A DNA stretch of 64,000 nucleotides from Ancylostoma caninum (Eukaryota; Nematoda; Chromadorea; Rhabditida; Ancylostomatidae): contig JBAJFG010000441.1 in assembly GCA_037903475.1 (NCBI GenBank), positions 992,001-1,056,000 on the forward strand. The letters run 5' to 3'. Under the pieces are notes generated by a model. The model was not told the origin of the DNA and did not search any database. It worked only from the letters and a program-made list of their open reading frames with translations. Positions 1 to 11,235 of this stretch are shown piece after piece. How positions within the stretch are numbered: the stretch's first letter is position 1; the number at the start of each line of letters is the position of its first letter. Made by a program: the position numbers and the translations under genes.

Positions 1-1985
1 ATTTGAGGAATAATAAGATATCACATGAACATTGAGCTCCAACAAAGTCAATGGGTAGTAAAGGAGAGAACCCATCAAAATGTAACTGCTGGGCCAAGCC
101 CGTCTTCTGCCGACACCAGCATTCGTCACCCAGGAATGTTTACCTGAGAACTGTGTGCTCTTATTCAGTTTGTCCAACGCTGCTCGATTTGCTTTCCTGG
201 ATAAAAAAGTTATCGAACGCTCACATATCAAGTTCGAAGTCAGCACCAAGGTAAATTTGCTCCCACAGATTCTGCTACATTGCTAGTGTCAGCGGTACAA
301 CGAAGGCGAACGCAGTCATCAATTTCAGCCATATGAAAATACCAATAATTGGCTTTCGCATTATCTTCCCGGCATTTTGCAGGCTTTTAATACTTGGTGG
401 GATTTTGCTCTTGCCTTTTGGATGAACATGTAAGCAGATTTTTCAGAATTGTACCACAGTAGCCACTGCCCCAGTGGCTCATCGTATATAACATGGATGG
501 GAGAACTAGCCTACAACTTGTTCTTACTTTGCCTCGTCGGTGTATTGATTGATCAGAGATATATACATGTGTTCAGAAATTTCACCAAATCCATGTTTTC
601 TCTACTTACGACTATGCGTAAACATCGTGACCTATTCTTTCAATTGTTACTCATACTTCGTCCGCGTATGTAGTTCTTCGTCGGTGTCTGTAGTTATCTC
701 CCAAAAAATACCGTATTTGGTGTTTTCGTACTACATTAGACGAAGTTAGCCTCTTTTCGCTCTTCTGAAAATGATTCCATTAGAGAAAAGAAGCGATGCG
801 CACCCCTGGATAAGTGATACAATGGTTTTACGTTATTATTAATATTAATACGTTATTATACTTAGACTTTGTTATACATACCTATATCGATCGAAGCTTT
901 CAGTACAAGTTGCTTCTTTGTTTTTCTGAATGGTAATAGACAAAATAGTAAAACTTTATCCAGATTTAGGGAACTAATTCATATTTATTATATCATTACT
1001 TATTCACTGCATGCACCAAATTGAAAGTTTTTCCTTCCTTTTGGAACAATGGAATGAAAAATTGGAAGTTTTCTCCCTGGAAATTTTTTTCTTTTGGAAC
1101 AATGAAATGAAATCAAAATAATGCACATACAGTGAGCGCAGACGGAGCCGACAAATTTGCGGATTTTGAGGCTCACAGCAGCGCGACCGCGACCGTCATT
1201 GCAATTGCTACCTTGCGCTGCCACAGTTTCCAGTTATAGTTACGTTCAGTGTTCTTCATGGTTTCTCATGGTTTTTCGACGAAAAAAAAACATTAAATGT
1301 AGCTAGTATTGGCGCACCATAGCCATTCCAGCTCACAGCGTGCTCCGATTCTGATTTTGTCAGCTTCATCGACGTTTACTGTAACATCATATCTGTCTAA
1401 TATTAATATTGTCTAAAACACTACGAATAAATTCAGTGGTTAATACGATATAATCTTTCCTTTTATCTCTATCTTCCAGAGGTTTATCGAAATGGAATTT
1501 GCAACGAATACAGACCAACGCATGTCGCATGGAGGTGTTAAGGTGATACGGTTTGTGTTGTAACATGAAGCTTTTCTGATCGTGTAGTGGTTCACCGAGT
1601 TAGTAAATCCGTGTAGATACAACCAGCTATTTATGTTATTAATTTTATTAATGAGCTCTGTCATGTCATATCTAGCTTTGTTCTTTTTACTCTTTGGGTT
1701 TCTATTCTGTTTCTTTCTTTTTAATTTCGAAAGTGTAGTAAGGATGATTAGGCTTATAACTCAACAGGTTACTAATTAGAGATATGTGACCATAACTTTT
1801 TTTGTTATCGCTAAAGCCAAAAGGGTGTGTAGTAACTAACAGCTTGGTCCAGAAATGTTCTTTACCCATTGAAAGATTCTTATCGACATTAGTTGGTAGA
1901 CTGTCAAGTATAGAAACCGCAATCACACACACAATATAATACTTCTTCACAAAACAAACAAAAATCTAGCTGAGATTGAGTTCAT
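1..1985. other. intergenic DNA, no gene recognised
   Basis: AT-rich sequence with many short chance open frames and no exon I can defend. Positions 1027-1115 contain a short direct duplication of a block around TTTTGGAACAATGRAATGAAA. At 1139-1205 a GC-richer patch resembles the arms of the hairpin repeats at 2480 and 9847. Confidence 0.5.
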
Positions 1986-2000
1986 GTGCTTGTCTTTGAT

Positions 2001-4407
2001 CTACGTGCAGCCTGCTCCAGGCTTTTGGCAACCGTTTGGTCCTCGTTTGTATCCGGGCTTGCATTGGCACACGTCCACTATGCACTGCATCGTGCACATT
2101 TGATCGGCGGGCTCGTTGCACTTCGGCTCGCAAGCGCTTCCACACTCATAGAATTGTTCGTTGGTGCCGCATTTTTTGTCTAAAAGAGGTGTATATTATA
2201 GAATAAGTAAAGATTTCTGAAAATGTTTCCGATAATTTTGAGGGGGCTACTATAGAGGTTCGAAAAAAAATTGTCCCTTTCATTAATCACATGTGTTCTT
2301 GACCTTTCCATAACGATTTGCATAGCTTATTTCTTAACACACATCTTCAGTGAAATCTGATTCTGTGTTTTGGATAGCCCATTTATGCTGTGTCCTTGAA
2401 GAGGGTAAATGTATACCAAGTTGATGAAAGAAAGTTCGAAGTTCTTGATTTCTAGAATCATGTATGGTCTGCCAACTCAGAGAGGGCCGATGGAGTGACT
2501 TTGTCCGTAATTGCGACCGCACTGGTTATATCGATGAAAGCATGCAACAGAATGCACCTGGGAGGAGATTTTCTCAAGCGGCACTAGGGAACCATCAAAA
2601 TGGAGATAATCCCACCAAGTATTAGGTTGGTGCATAAGTATTGCGCCTTTTTTCGCGACTCCTTTTCTCGTTGAAAGTTAATGCTTCTTTTCATATAAAT
2701 AATTTACTTCTTTCATTTAGTAAAGATGATATCGAAATTCGTATCCACATACACTATTTCATGCTCTACCACTTCGGGAAAGAGTTGAAGTGCAGCACAG
2801 TCATTCTGCGATCCAAATGAAGTTTTGGCCGGAGAAATATCAGAAAAGCCAAGTCGAAAAATTTTTAAGTAGTTCGAGTAGGAGGAAACAATCTTATTGA
2901 TGAGGTAGGAAGAGTTCTGTGATCAAATTTCGACGACCAGGTACGCTTGGTAGCCTTGGAAATGAAGAAAATACGACTCACGAGATTCCTCAGAAGTGGA
3001 GCCTGCTCGTATTGCTGCAGAAAATCGGTGGAAATTCAAACATTGTCCCTGTCTGAGTGTTTGTGCAGACCCACTCAACCATTCTCCGTGCTTTTCTAAG
3101 CTCTTTGAGGAGAAGAAGGATGGTCGAATGGTCCATATCGAAGTCTTCGGCCAGCATTCCCGTGGTCTAGCCTTCGTCCTTTTCCAGGCTGCTCAAAATT
3201 CCTGGTGCTTGGAATTCGATGGCCAACCTCTTGTTTCTTCATCTATGAAGCTTCTACCCTCCGAATATTAACAAACTTTCAAATTAGCCTTGCTGACTGG
3301 TCCATCTTCGAAGAGCTCGCTGAAATCACGGAAAGGCTGGGCTGCATTCCAAATTTTCCCGAAGTGGCAGAGCATATTATGGCGGAGATGGATGCGGCTT
3401 TCGCTAGCGCCTTTGATAAGCGGAAAGAGAGGATTGTTTTCATAAAAAAACGATTTGAAAAGCTTCAATCATTATCGAGAAAAGGAGCCGCGACCTAATA
3501 CATGTAAAAAACTGTGAAAATTAGATCAGTTGGACGGCGTCGTGCTAAGGTCGTAACTGCACACAAAGTCACTCCATCGGCTCTCTGTAGGTTAATATAG
3601 GGTTATCAAAAAGTTCCCGGCCTCGACCTGTTCCATCCCTTTTTTCTCAAAACTTTAAATGCGGTCGTATAGCATAATGTCTTCAAAGCCACCATGCCAA
3701 GTTTTATGTTCTCAAGATGACTCGTTCAAAAATTATGGCTGTTTTTTCCCAGGGTGAAATTTTCGTGCTTTTGGAAGGCGCACCAGTCCAGAGATCAGGA
3801 GTTCTGGTTGCTGCTACAAGAGAACGCGGATTCGAAACATTGAATCACACATCCCATATCCGGGCCTGGCACCCAGCAACTATTTTCTGTATGGAAATTT
3901 GAAACAGCCTCTTCGAGCAGTGAGATTAAGGGACGAAAACGAGCTGGGGTTGGCTTTTGGAAGATACTCTGCTTCATGTGATAAAAAGAGCTCTTGGAGC
4001 GGTTGAGAAAATTGCAGTTGAGCTAAGAAACGTGTATCAGTGTTCGAGGCACCTATATTTTACTAGAACAAAATTTCGTCGCTGCAGAGCTTTTGGAAGT
4101 AGTTCAGGCCGGAAACTTTTTGATACCGCTATAGACTCCTAGAATTTTGTCTTCCAGGTCTTATTGTGTAAAATATTCGTAGTAACTGAGTTATGCAGTG
4201 TCATACATTCTGTTCTTTTCCCTCAGAATTCTCCATACTCCGACTTTCGCTAGGCTTCAGACAACCAAACTTCCTACTTTATGTTGAACTTCCGCTAATC
4301 CATGTTTTGGGGCTCAAACTGGAAGTTTGACAGAACCTTGATCCAAACAGCTCACCTACACAAGACACAACGATGATAACAGCCGCAAGAACGACAGGTC
4401 GCAGCAT
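2001..4407 (-). CDS. secreted TIL-domain (Ascaris-type) serine protease inhibitor
   Basis: Two exons on the minus strand: 4407-4356 (start ATG) and 2179-2001 (stop TAG), joined across a phase-1 intron with GTGAGC donor and TTTTAG acceptor; 76 aa in total. Residues 1-17 (MLRPVVLAAVIIVVSCV) form a signal peptide. The rest is a single TIL domain with exactly ten cysteines, beginning KKCGTNEQFYECGSAC and ending in a short C-terminal CT; the motif CQCKPGY is typical of the family. Such proteins fold by five disulfides and block trypsin-, chymotrypsin- or elastase-like proteases. In hookworms and ascarids they are secreted against host or self proteases. The split of signal exon and domain exon is usual. 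The target protease cannot be read from sequence. The intron is swollen by mariner remnants. No clear trans-splice acceptor is visible just upstream of the ATG. Confidence 0.88.
2480..3586. repeat. inverted-repeat pair inside the TIL intron
   Basis: Positions 2480-2517 and 3549-3586 are imperfect reverse complements sharing the block GCCGATGGAGTGACTTTGT. They bracket a mariner-like end at 2622. The core resembles the arms of the hairpin at 9847-10095, so this may be a related element split by a later insertion. A plus-strand stretch at 3205-3498 is open but not recognisable. Confidence 0.5.
2622..3010 (+). mobile_element. mariner-family transposon remnant (5' part)
   Basis: Position 2622 starts with TTAGGTTGGTGCATAAGTAT, a cecropia/Hsmar-type mariner terminal repeat, preceded by a TA. 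About 100 bp downstream a broken frame reads EIRIHIHYFMLYHFGKELK, matching the N-terminal helix-turn-helix region of mariner transposases (EIR..LYEF.KG). Stops and frameshifts follow. I did not find the matching 3' terminal repeat, so the copy is truncated and dead. Confidence 0.5.
3597..4137 (+). mobile_element. internally deleted Bandit-like mariner
   Basis: About 540 bp with clear inverted ends: GGTTATCAAAAAGTTCCCGG at 3600 and, reverse-complemented, GGTATCAAAAAGTTTCCGG at the 3' end near 4110-4133, both next to TA dinucleotides. A frame near 3850 reads PYPGLAPSNYFLYGNLKQPL, the region of the third catalytic aspartate of mariner (normally SPDLAPSDY). Here the aspartate position is Asn, and stops flank it. 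TIRs of this type are known from Bandit in Ancylostoma. Non-functional and non-autonomous. Confidence 0.7.
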
Positions 4408-7019
4408 TTACCTTGATGCAAAAATAACGTGAAATGTATGTAGATCCAGTGAACAAATTTCACGTAATAAGTTGAAAGAGATAGGACCAGTGGAGAGGCG
4501 GAGGGTTGCTAGCAGTAGGGTCCCTGTTGCTGTGCCACCGGCGTTGCCCATACCAACGAGCATGAATGGGAAGAGACGTAGCCTTTTTGGATAGGGCTTT
4601 ACTTATTTGTTTATTCATTTATTTATTCATTATGAGCCACAACATACGACGCGTTATTTACTATGCGTCACAACATACCCCGCGCCATCAACATCGAAAC
4701 ACTCACATATATATTAATTCCTTATACGACAAGAAGCAAGTTAAGCAAGCATAGGCGAATACAATACCGAACCAATGTTAAAGTAGATTTCATGCAGATG
4801 TTCGTTCCAAGAAAGGTGCTACATATTACTAGCACATCCATTAGAAATGACCAGACCCCTAGTGCTAGAGGTTAGCTGATCTAAACCCCGATTAACCAAT
4901 TTCACTCAGCACCTCTTTGGGAAGGAAAAAAAGTAGATCCGGGGTAGGAAATAAGCTGCTTCATTACGCCTGCAAACAAATTGTCTCAATGCACATTTTT
5001 TTCACTGGACTGTTGCGGCAGAACTGGAAGGGGGAAGTTCGTGAAGTGGAAAGACAAAGTGATCTTTCTAGAGGATACAAAAGTAAAAATTTTCTCGCTC
5101 GAAAGAAAAAACGATGTTGCAAGAAGGAGGAACTGCTGAAGGATATCTCCGGTCAGCCACAAATCTGATCGTTAACGTGAGATGTCGAGGAGAAGCCTAT
5201 CTTATGCCACGATTCTCGCAATAAAAAGCAATGATACTTGATTAAAATTTAATTTGTTGATCCTTTTACGATTTTACGAAATAGCAGCAGGTATGCTAGC
5301 AAAAGATTACAAAATTTTTTTTGGCCCTCTTCTCCTCGTTCTCCTACACTGAATTAATGAAGAAAATGCTTTCCACTGAAAAAGAGATCCACACCCCAAA
5401 AGATTTTTCGGAAATCTGACTAGGCTCATACATTTCTAGCAAGGATGGCCCGGTAAGTAAGAACGGTTCTTTCTATATTAACGCACTTTTGTCCCAACAT
5501 TAAGAAAGCAGTAAGTTAGTAGGTGATTCAAAAACACAGAAGCAGTAGGTGAGAACAACTGTTCTGATCACTCCAACAGTCCTTTTTGAACAGACTGCGC
5601 CAGACTGTTTGTTTACGAAAAATTTTCATAAAACAGCTGCCCGATAATGCATATTTTGACAGGCTCCTGCATTTTATTGTTTACTGTCCCCGAGGTGAAA
5701 AACATCCCACAGACACGCATGTTATATCTGTTCTCTGAATATCGAATATGCGGTTGTGATAATTCAAGCGGTGACACCCATAAAATGCAAATGCGCCCCA
5801 ATTTTATCACGAATTTCATGACGAATTCGCACGAAAACCCGTTGTTTATGGATGAAATCCCGGGCAATGCTCCTGCACGCTACTATAATCCTTGATTTTC
5901 GGGGAGCGATGCCAGTGATCATTCGACTTGTGCTACATGTATTCAATATAATACGTTGCCTACAGTGACCGGAGCGTGGGAGAAAAATGGTGTATCCTCG
6001 GAAAAAAAGGTCGCGTGTACTGCCGAAATGAGGTCAATGAAAATGTGAAGACACGATAGAAAGGAGATTAGGGACCAGTTTGGCAACTAGTCTCGGAACG
6101 TGCATGCTGCACTAGTTGCTACCAGATAGCACTGCTAAAAAATATTTGGTATGCCATAATAGATAGGTGAACTCTACATAACGACTCGTTAGATTGAAGC
6201 GATTTACGTAGGGACCACATGGAAGAAACTGAGAGCCTACACGTCCCATATAACTAAAATCTAGGTGGTGCTAGCTACCATCCCATATCTATTGCTGACA
6301 GTGCCGAACGCAGGAGTTGCCAGCCAGGGGGCGTGGAAGGAAAATGCGGCAACTCTGCCAATTTGTGGACCCAGAAGGAATGAAAAATAATGAAAATATA
6401 AATTTTAAATTACATAAATAATAATATCTGTCTTAAAAGTAATAATAAAAACAAACAATAAAAAATAAGGTTACACAATGTTTTATCTATTTCATAAAGT
6501 GATTTCAAAAATTCGGGAGTAGATGCGCCCCCCCCCCCTTTCTCCCCCTGCGTCCACCACTGATTGCTCTTCTCTAGCACATAAATAGTGATGTACTAAT
6601 AAATGAATCAATAAATTAATGAATATGAGGAGCATGAAATATTCCCAGGCTTTGGCTAAGATCGCCACAACTGCTGGGAGTCACCACATGGCTGGAGAGA
6701 ACAGAGGAATTCCTGGGGTGAGAGGTGAACGATATGACCTGGCAATTGATCGGCATAGTTTAGACTGTCGTTATAGCTAGTATGACCGTCGCACGAGTAA
6801 TACAAGGTAAGGGCAGCGAGCAGCTAGCGGCAGCGATGTAAATGATGAAAAGTAGCAATCGATACGCATCCTTTCCACTACCGGTATCCTTTGTGTGGTC
6901 ATTTTCACTTTGATTCATTTTCAGGTAGCAAATTCTGTGAATACCCCAACCGGTATGAACCATACCTGATTCCAGCAGATAAACTTTTAGATAAGGTCCC
7001 TATTTAAAAGCCGGTTCTC
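4408..7019. other. intergenic DNA, no firm gene
   Basis: Low-complexity TTTATT runs near 4606-4632 and a C tract at 6531. An open stretch at 5647-5895 (plus) starts with a hydrophobic MHILTGSCILLFTVP segment but lacks splice or family support. Positions 6825-6930 hold a diverged copy of the repeat arm also found at 7704 and 8433 (core CAATCGATACG). Confidence 0.5.
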
Positions 7020-7042
7020 ATGGTGGAGTGCTTCATATTCGC

Positions 7043-9582
7043 ATGTGGTGGTTACTCGCTTTGCCCGCTGGGGCAGTCGCTCTATTCGGATGTGGCAAGG
7101 TATGCGCCAATCTGTTTCTAGAACCTGCTCCACGATGGAATCCCACTATATTGACAGAAGAGAGAGGCGGCTGGCAAGTCGCAGCGATCGGGAAGATCGA
7201 GGCGGTCGGGACGCTCGAGCAAGTCACGTTCGGGTCGCTCTCATAGGAGCAGGCGAGGCAAATCGAAAAGTGGCCGATCGCGCAGAAGTCACAGGGGAAG
7301 CAGCCGAAGCAGGAGGTCTCACAAGAGCAGGCGAGGAAAGTCCAAGGTGAGGTTCAAGGTGTTAGCAGGGCCTTGACACCCTTGTCAAAGTCTATTTCAG
7401 TCACGAAGCAAGAGCAAGAGCAGGAGAGGCAGCAAGAGCTCGAGATCGTAAGCAGAGCACTGTCCCGTGGAAATGACAGCTGCTGAGGGTGACAAATGCG
7501 TTGTTACCATAGCTGAAGCGTACTGTGGAATTTATCAGCTGTTGTACGTCCCCAACCAATTAGCATCCTGTATTCGGACCATTTCTGCCGTCACCTGCAC
7601 TTCTCAAAGCACAGTGTGGTTGCGTTGTCGACCAATCACGGCACTGCTCAGTGTGGAGACCACACCTCTACTTTACTGTCTACGGTCTCACTTGTAGCGC
7701 CTGCAAAGAGTAATGAGAGTATCCCCAGACTTCGCCAGTTCAAAATGAATAAAAATGAACCGGCGATATAAGAGACAAGGATCGTGGAAATGATACGTAT
7801 CGATTGCCACGTTACATCGCCATGGATCGCTGTCAAACGGAGCTTTATCCATGAGGCGATCGCCGGCGGTCGTGACGCTGCGAGCTCGCACTGCGTTGAC
7901 GCTGTCTATGCTTAAAGGCAGAGGGCCACCTCGTTCTGCCTGTTGGATTTACCAACATATCCTAGACCTTCTCATCATGTTGATCCCTGGGATGTACATC
8001 AACAGGCACAGAAGCGACGAAATCCCCATTTTTGAAAGGCTCGAACTGGATAAAAATTTGGAGCCCGGAGGCGGATCGCTCCAAGCTGTGCTGGCTGCCT
8101 GCCACGGCTGCCGCGTCGGTCAACGAGTCTTGGCGTGTCCAATCGATAAGATCAACGGCTTCACATGTCAACTCGGGTTGGCAAACTGTTACAGACCCCG
8201 TCCTGGAAGACGGGTTTATAGACCATTCTGAGACAATTTATGTATACCGTTGGAACCACCGCGCCGAGTAGATGCAGAATCTGCTGTTAGCTGAACTACG
8301 AAAATGAGGTGGACCCTTGCCTTTAAGCATAGGGCGCAGCGCGGCTCGTCAAAACGGTGAAGATGGAGTTAAGGGGGGGGGGGGGCGCACTTATGCGAGG
8401 CCTAAGCCTAAGCCTTAGAGTATCACCAGACCAGCTCCGTTTGGCACGATCCATGGCGAAGTAACGTGGCAATCGATACGTATCATTTCCACGACCCTTA
8501 CCTCTTATATATCGCCGTTCATTTTCATTCATTCTGAACTGGCAAAGTTTGGGGGTACTCTTTGCTCAATGATTCTTTCGGATTGGTGAGATTTCATATG
8601 TGGAACATGAATCCATGAGAAGAAGAGCTCCACATTAATTTTGACTTATCCTCGAAATTTTTGTTATGGCAGCAACGAATTTGTCACTCTCTTCCAACAG
8701 CTGCTGCCTGTGCTACTTAGAGGAGTCTAAAGGATTCCAAACAAATTTCAGCAAATCGAAGTCCAGGTCAAGGAGCCGAAGGTCAAAATCGAGTAGAAGC
8801 GCTAGGGTTAGTGAATCTAGAAGGATATAGGCAACTACTCTGACTTGGGGGAAAACTTTATTAGAGGTCTTTTATTAAAACGAGTATTTGTATTGGATTC
8901 TGAAGCTATTAAAAATGGATATTGAGAAAAAACTGAAAAATTATCGTTTCAGGGTGCTGCTCCTCCTTCTCTTCCAGGTGATTTCTCACCATTCAAGGAT
9001 TCAAGGAAAATTTGTACTAGATGCATGTCTGCTGTCAATGCTGTGCGGGCACCCTTACCTGAATTGTTCTTGACGCACGCACGCATGTAGTGAAAATTCT
9101 CCTTGAAAATTCGGGGTTATAAAAGAGAGCTCTTCCAGCCAAACCATCTGAACTACGTGTGGAACCCGCTGAATTAAGCTACAAAGCCATAGGAGGTTTG
9201 AAGGGAGTGAGCGTTATTAACGACACTCAGGAGCGCAAATTCTTCAAGGTGACCCCCTGATCCTGATTCAGGCATAGTCGAAAACTAATGCATTTGCAGG
9301 TGAAATGTTCGGATAATATGTTGTACCGTGTGAATCCAGTGTTTGGTGCGGTGGAGCCGGGCAAGTCCGCTAGGATCGACATTCTGCGTCAAAACGGCGG
9401 CGCTAAAATAGACAAGATTGTCCTCGTCACGACAAAGGTACGTAAAGTGGGCGGAGTTTCGGCGAACGGCTAACAATTTCCGGCGTTTTCAGGCTCAAGA
9501 AGGAGAAATACCGTGCAGAGAGGTGTTCAATCAAGGTCGTAGTACGGAGATGATGGTGTTGCCGTTGCTCGTTCAGGAATAG
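7043..9582 (+). CDS. Arg/Ser-rich protein with C-terminal MSP domain
   Basis: Eight exons whose phases all close: 7043-7099, 7158-7346, 7401-7447, 8752-8806, 8953-8977, 9139-9248, 9300-9437, 9493-9582; 236 aa. Residues 1-19 are hydrophobic (MWWLLALPAGAVALFGCGK), a possible signal or anchor. Residues 20-116 are almost only R, S, K and G in RS/SK repeats, encoded across four exons. A proline-rich link GAAPPSLP follows. Residues 126-236 match an MSP domain of the small sperm-specific (SSP) type: SELRVEPAELSYKAIGG, VKCSDNMLYRVNPVF, GAVEPGKSARIDILRQNG, KIVLVTTK. MSP domains are cytoplasmic immunoglobulin-like modules that assemble or bind partners in nematode sperm. The RS part could bind nucleic acid or be phosphorylated; that is inference. 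The MSP exons are nearly certain; the link to the RS exons rests on phase fit. Exon 3 alternatively reads to a TAA at 7449-7451 if its GTAAGC donor is not used, giving a 98-aa RS-only protein. Confidence 0.75.
7704..8564. repeat. long-armed palindromic element in intron 3 of the RS-MSP gene
   Basis: Arms 7704-7844 and 8433-8564 are reverse complements with high identity; the shared core includes GGAAATGATACGTATCGATT. The interior holds a second, independent hairpin element (7911-8327). A diverged single arm occurs at 6825-6930. No transposase is visible, so this is a foldback-type non-autonomous element. Confidence 0.75.
7906..8332. mobile_element. hairpin MITE, copy A (CTTAAAGGCAG family)
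   Basis: The ends are inverted: CTATGCTTAAAGGCAGAGGG on the left and its complement GCCTTTAAGCATAG on the right. The interior (GTTGATCCCTGGGATGTACA and neighbouring blocks) recurs at 15277-15700 in opposite layout and, more diverged, at 18908 and 20887. It lies nested inside the longer palindrome. Confidence 0.7.
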
Positions 9583-9614
9583 CATCGTTGCCCCTTCTTT
9601 CCCGCTCTTTTAAT

Positions 9615-9620
9615 AATAAA
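9615..9620 (+). promoter_or_regulatory. polyadenylation signal of the RS-MSP gene
   Basis: AATAAA 33 bases after the TAG stop, the only such hexamer close downstream. Confidence 0.6.
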
Positions 9621-9846
9621 GGGGTTGAAATATCTGCAATGGATGATATTCGAGAGCCACCTTGATTGCAATAAAAATGACCCCGCCATCATAGACACGG
9701 TTTATTGTTGTTTGTTTACACAAAAACACATGGAAGAAAACAAAAACATCGAAAAGTGCACTACAGAAGTACAGAGCGACGTGATTTCAATGAACTATTG
9801 AATAAGATAAGTCTCGGAAATTGGTAAAAGTGAGCATAGTCAGGTT

Positions 9847-10095
9847 GCTTAGAGAGTGCACCTGTGACTTTGTCTGCAATTGCTGCTGCGGCGCGATGTT
9901 TGCCGGCTGATCAGCTGGTCCAGGCTGGCTGAGAGATTTTACTAACTGACACTATGAAAACTTCAAAATGCAGGAAATGATCTTTCACAAGAACTTATAG
10001 AGGAATGTGTGAAAATTAGACTGAACCGGCGGATCAACCGGCAAACACCGCGCCGCAGCCGTAATTGCAGTCAAAGTCGCTGACGCACTCTAGGC
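9847..10095. mobile_element. hairpin MITE with about 80-bp arms
   Basis: Arms 9847-9926 and 10019-10095 are reverse complements at roughly 75-80 percent by eye. They share CTGCAATT, GCTGCGGCGCG and TGTTTGCCGG. The loop is about 90 bp. No open frame or target duplication is obvious. Confidence 0.65.
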
Positions 10096-10323
10096 TACCC
10101 GACTGAGCACATCACCGTGCTATTGAAAATTTCACTGCAAAGCTCGAATTTGGTGTAAAACAAGAAATGTTTGCTGGAAATGAATTTTTTAGCAGACAAA
10201 AACCAGGATTCAAAGATTAGCCTGAGGAAATTGCTGGCAATCCACAAGATAACAACACAACGTAGCCTTAATAATAAATAAATAGAGTAGAATAGAATAG
10301 ACACAACGCGGAGGGACATTATA

Positions 10324-10968
10324 GGCAGCGTTCCACCTCAGAATCGTTTCTGAAATTTCAACGTAAAAAGAATCTCCAGGAGCTGGTGATCACAACGGTA
10401 TACGTGATTCCATGCAAGACTGCTGAAAAAAGCCATTCCCGAGCCCCAATTTTTAAGGAGCCTTTGGGCGAAGCCAGGGGCGGAGCTAAGAAACTTTCCC
10501 AATAATTCACTCCAGGAAACGGACTACCTGAAGAAATTCGCATTCCTCGTGAGTTTTTCATCAACTCCCTAACAGAATGGAAACTGTCTTCGATGTGTGA
10601 CTAACAAAGGAGTTCACGGTCCGCAAACCCCTAAAATTCCGCCTTGACTCCGGAGCAAATGTGGGATTGCAGAGTTTCCGGCCAACGTACTCTATTGCTC
10701 GCAGCAAATGGAGCGCAGTTTCCATTCCATTAGGGAGTTGATGAGGAACTCTCACGAGAAATACGAATTTCTTCAGGAGGTGCTCTTCCTGGAGCGAATT
10801 ATTCGGAAAGTTTCCAAGCTCCGCCCAGAGGCTCCTTAAAAATTGGGGCTGGGGAATGGGGTTTTTCAGCAGCCATGCATGGAATCACGTACACTTTTGT
10901 GATCAGCAGCTCCTAGAGATTCTTTCAACAATGAAATCTCAAAAACGATTTTGAGCTGGAACGCTGCC
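10324..10968. mobile_element. long foldback element, about 645 bp
   Basis: Left end GGCAGCGTTCC and right end GGAACGCTGCC are exact complements. Similarity continues inward for about 240 bp per arm, including TCCTTAAAAATTGGGGCT on the right against AGCCCCAATTTTTAAGGA on the left, and GTACGTTGGCC in the centre. No coding capacity; open frames inside are palindrome by-products. Confidence 0.75.
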
Positions 10969-11235
10969 TTCAAGTCCAACCACACGTTCCCCAGAGTCTC
11001 TGCACTCCCTATTAACAGGCTTCTGTGAGCCATACCAAAAATTGCCAGGTACGCACATATCTGCAGGTCAGGTCTCCACCCTGCTGCAGCCATAAAACCC
11101 GTTCCGTACATGTGACGGGTTTACTCGGCAACAGTTGACACAAATGAAATGTATTATAATTTTTTTTCGAAAAAAATTTTTTTCAATATAATTAGGTATT
11201 TCCCTTCTACTCTTGAATCCTACAGGTGTATACAC

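Noticed and set aside
7851..8231. 126-codon plus-strand open frame
   Set aside because: Lies wholly inside the palindromic element in intron 3 of the RS-MSP gene and has no motif.
8666..8830. 54-codon frame with RS repeats starting at its own ATG
   Set aside because: The RS part is better explained as exon 4 (8752-8806) with TTTCAG acceptor and GTTAGT donor in matching phases.
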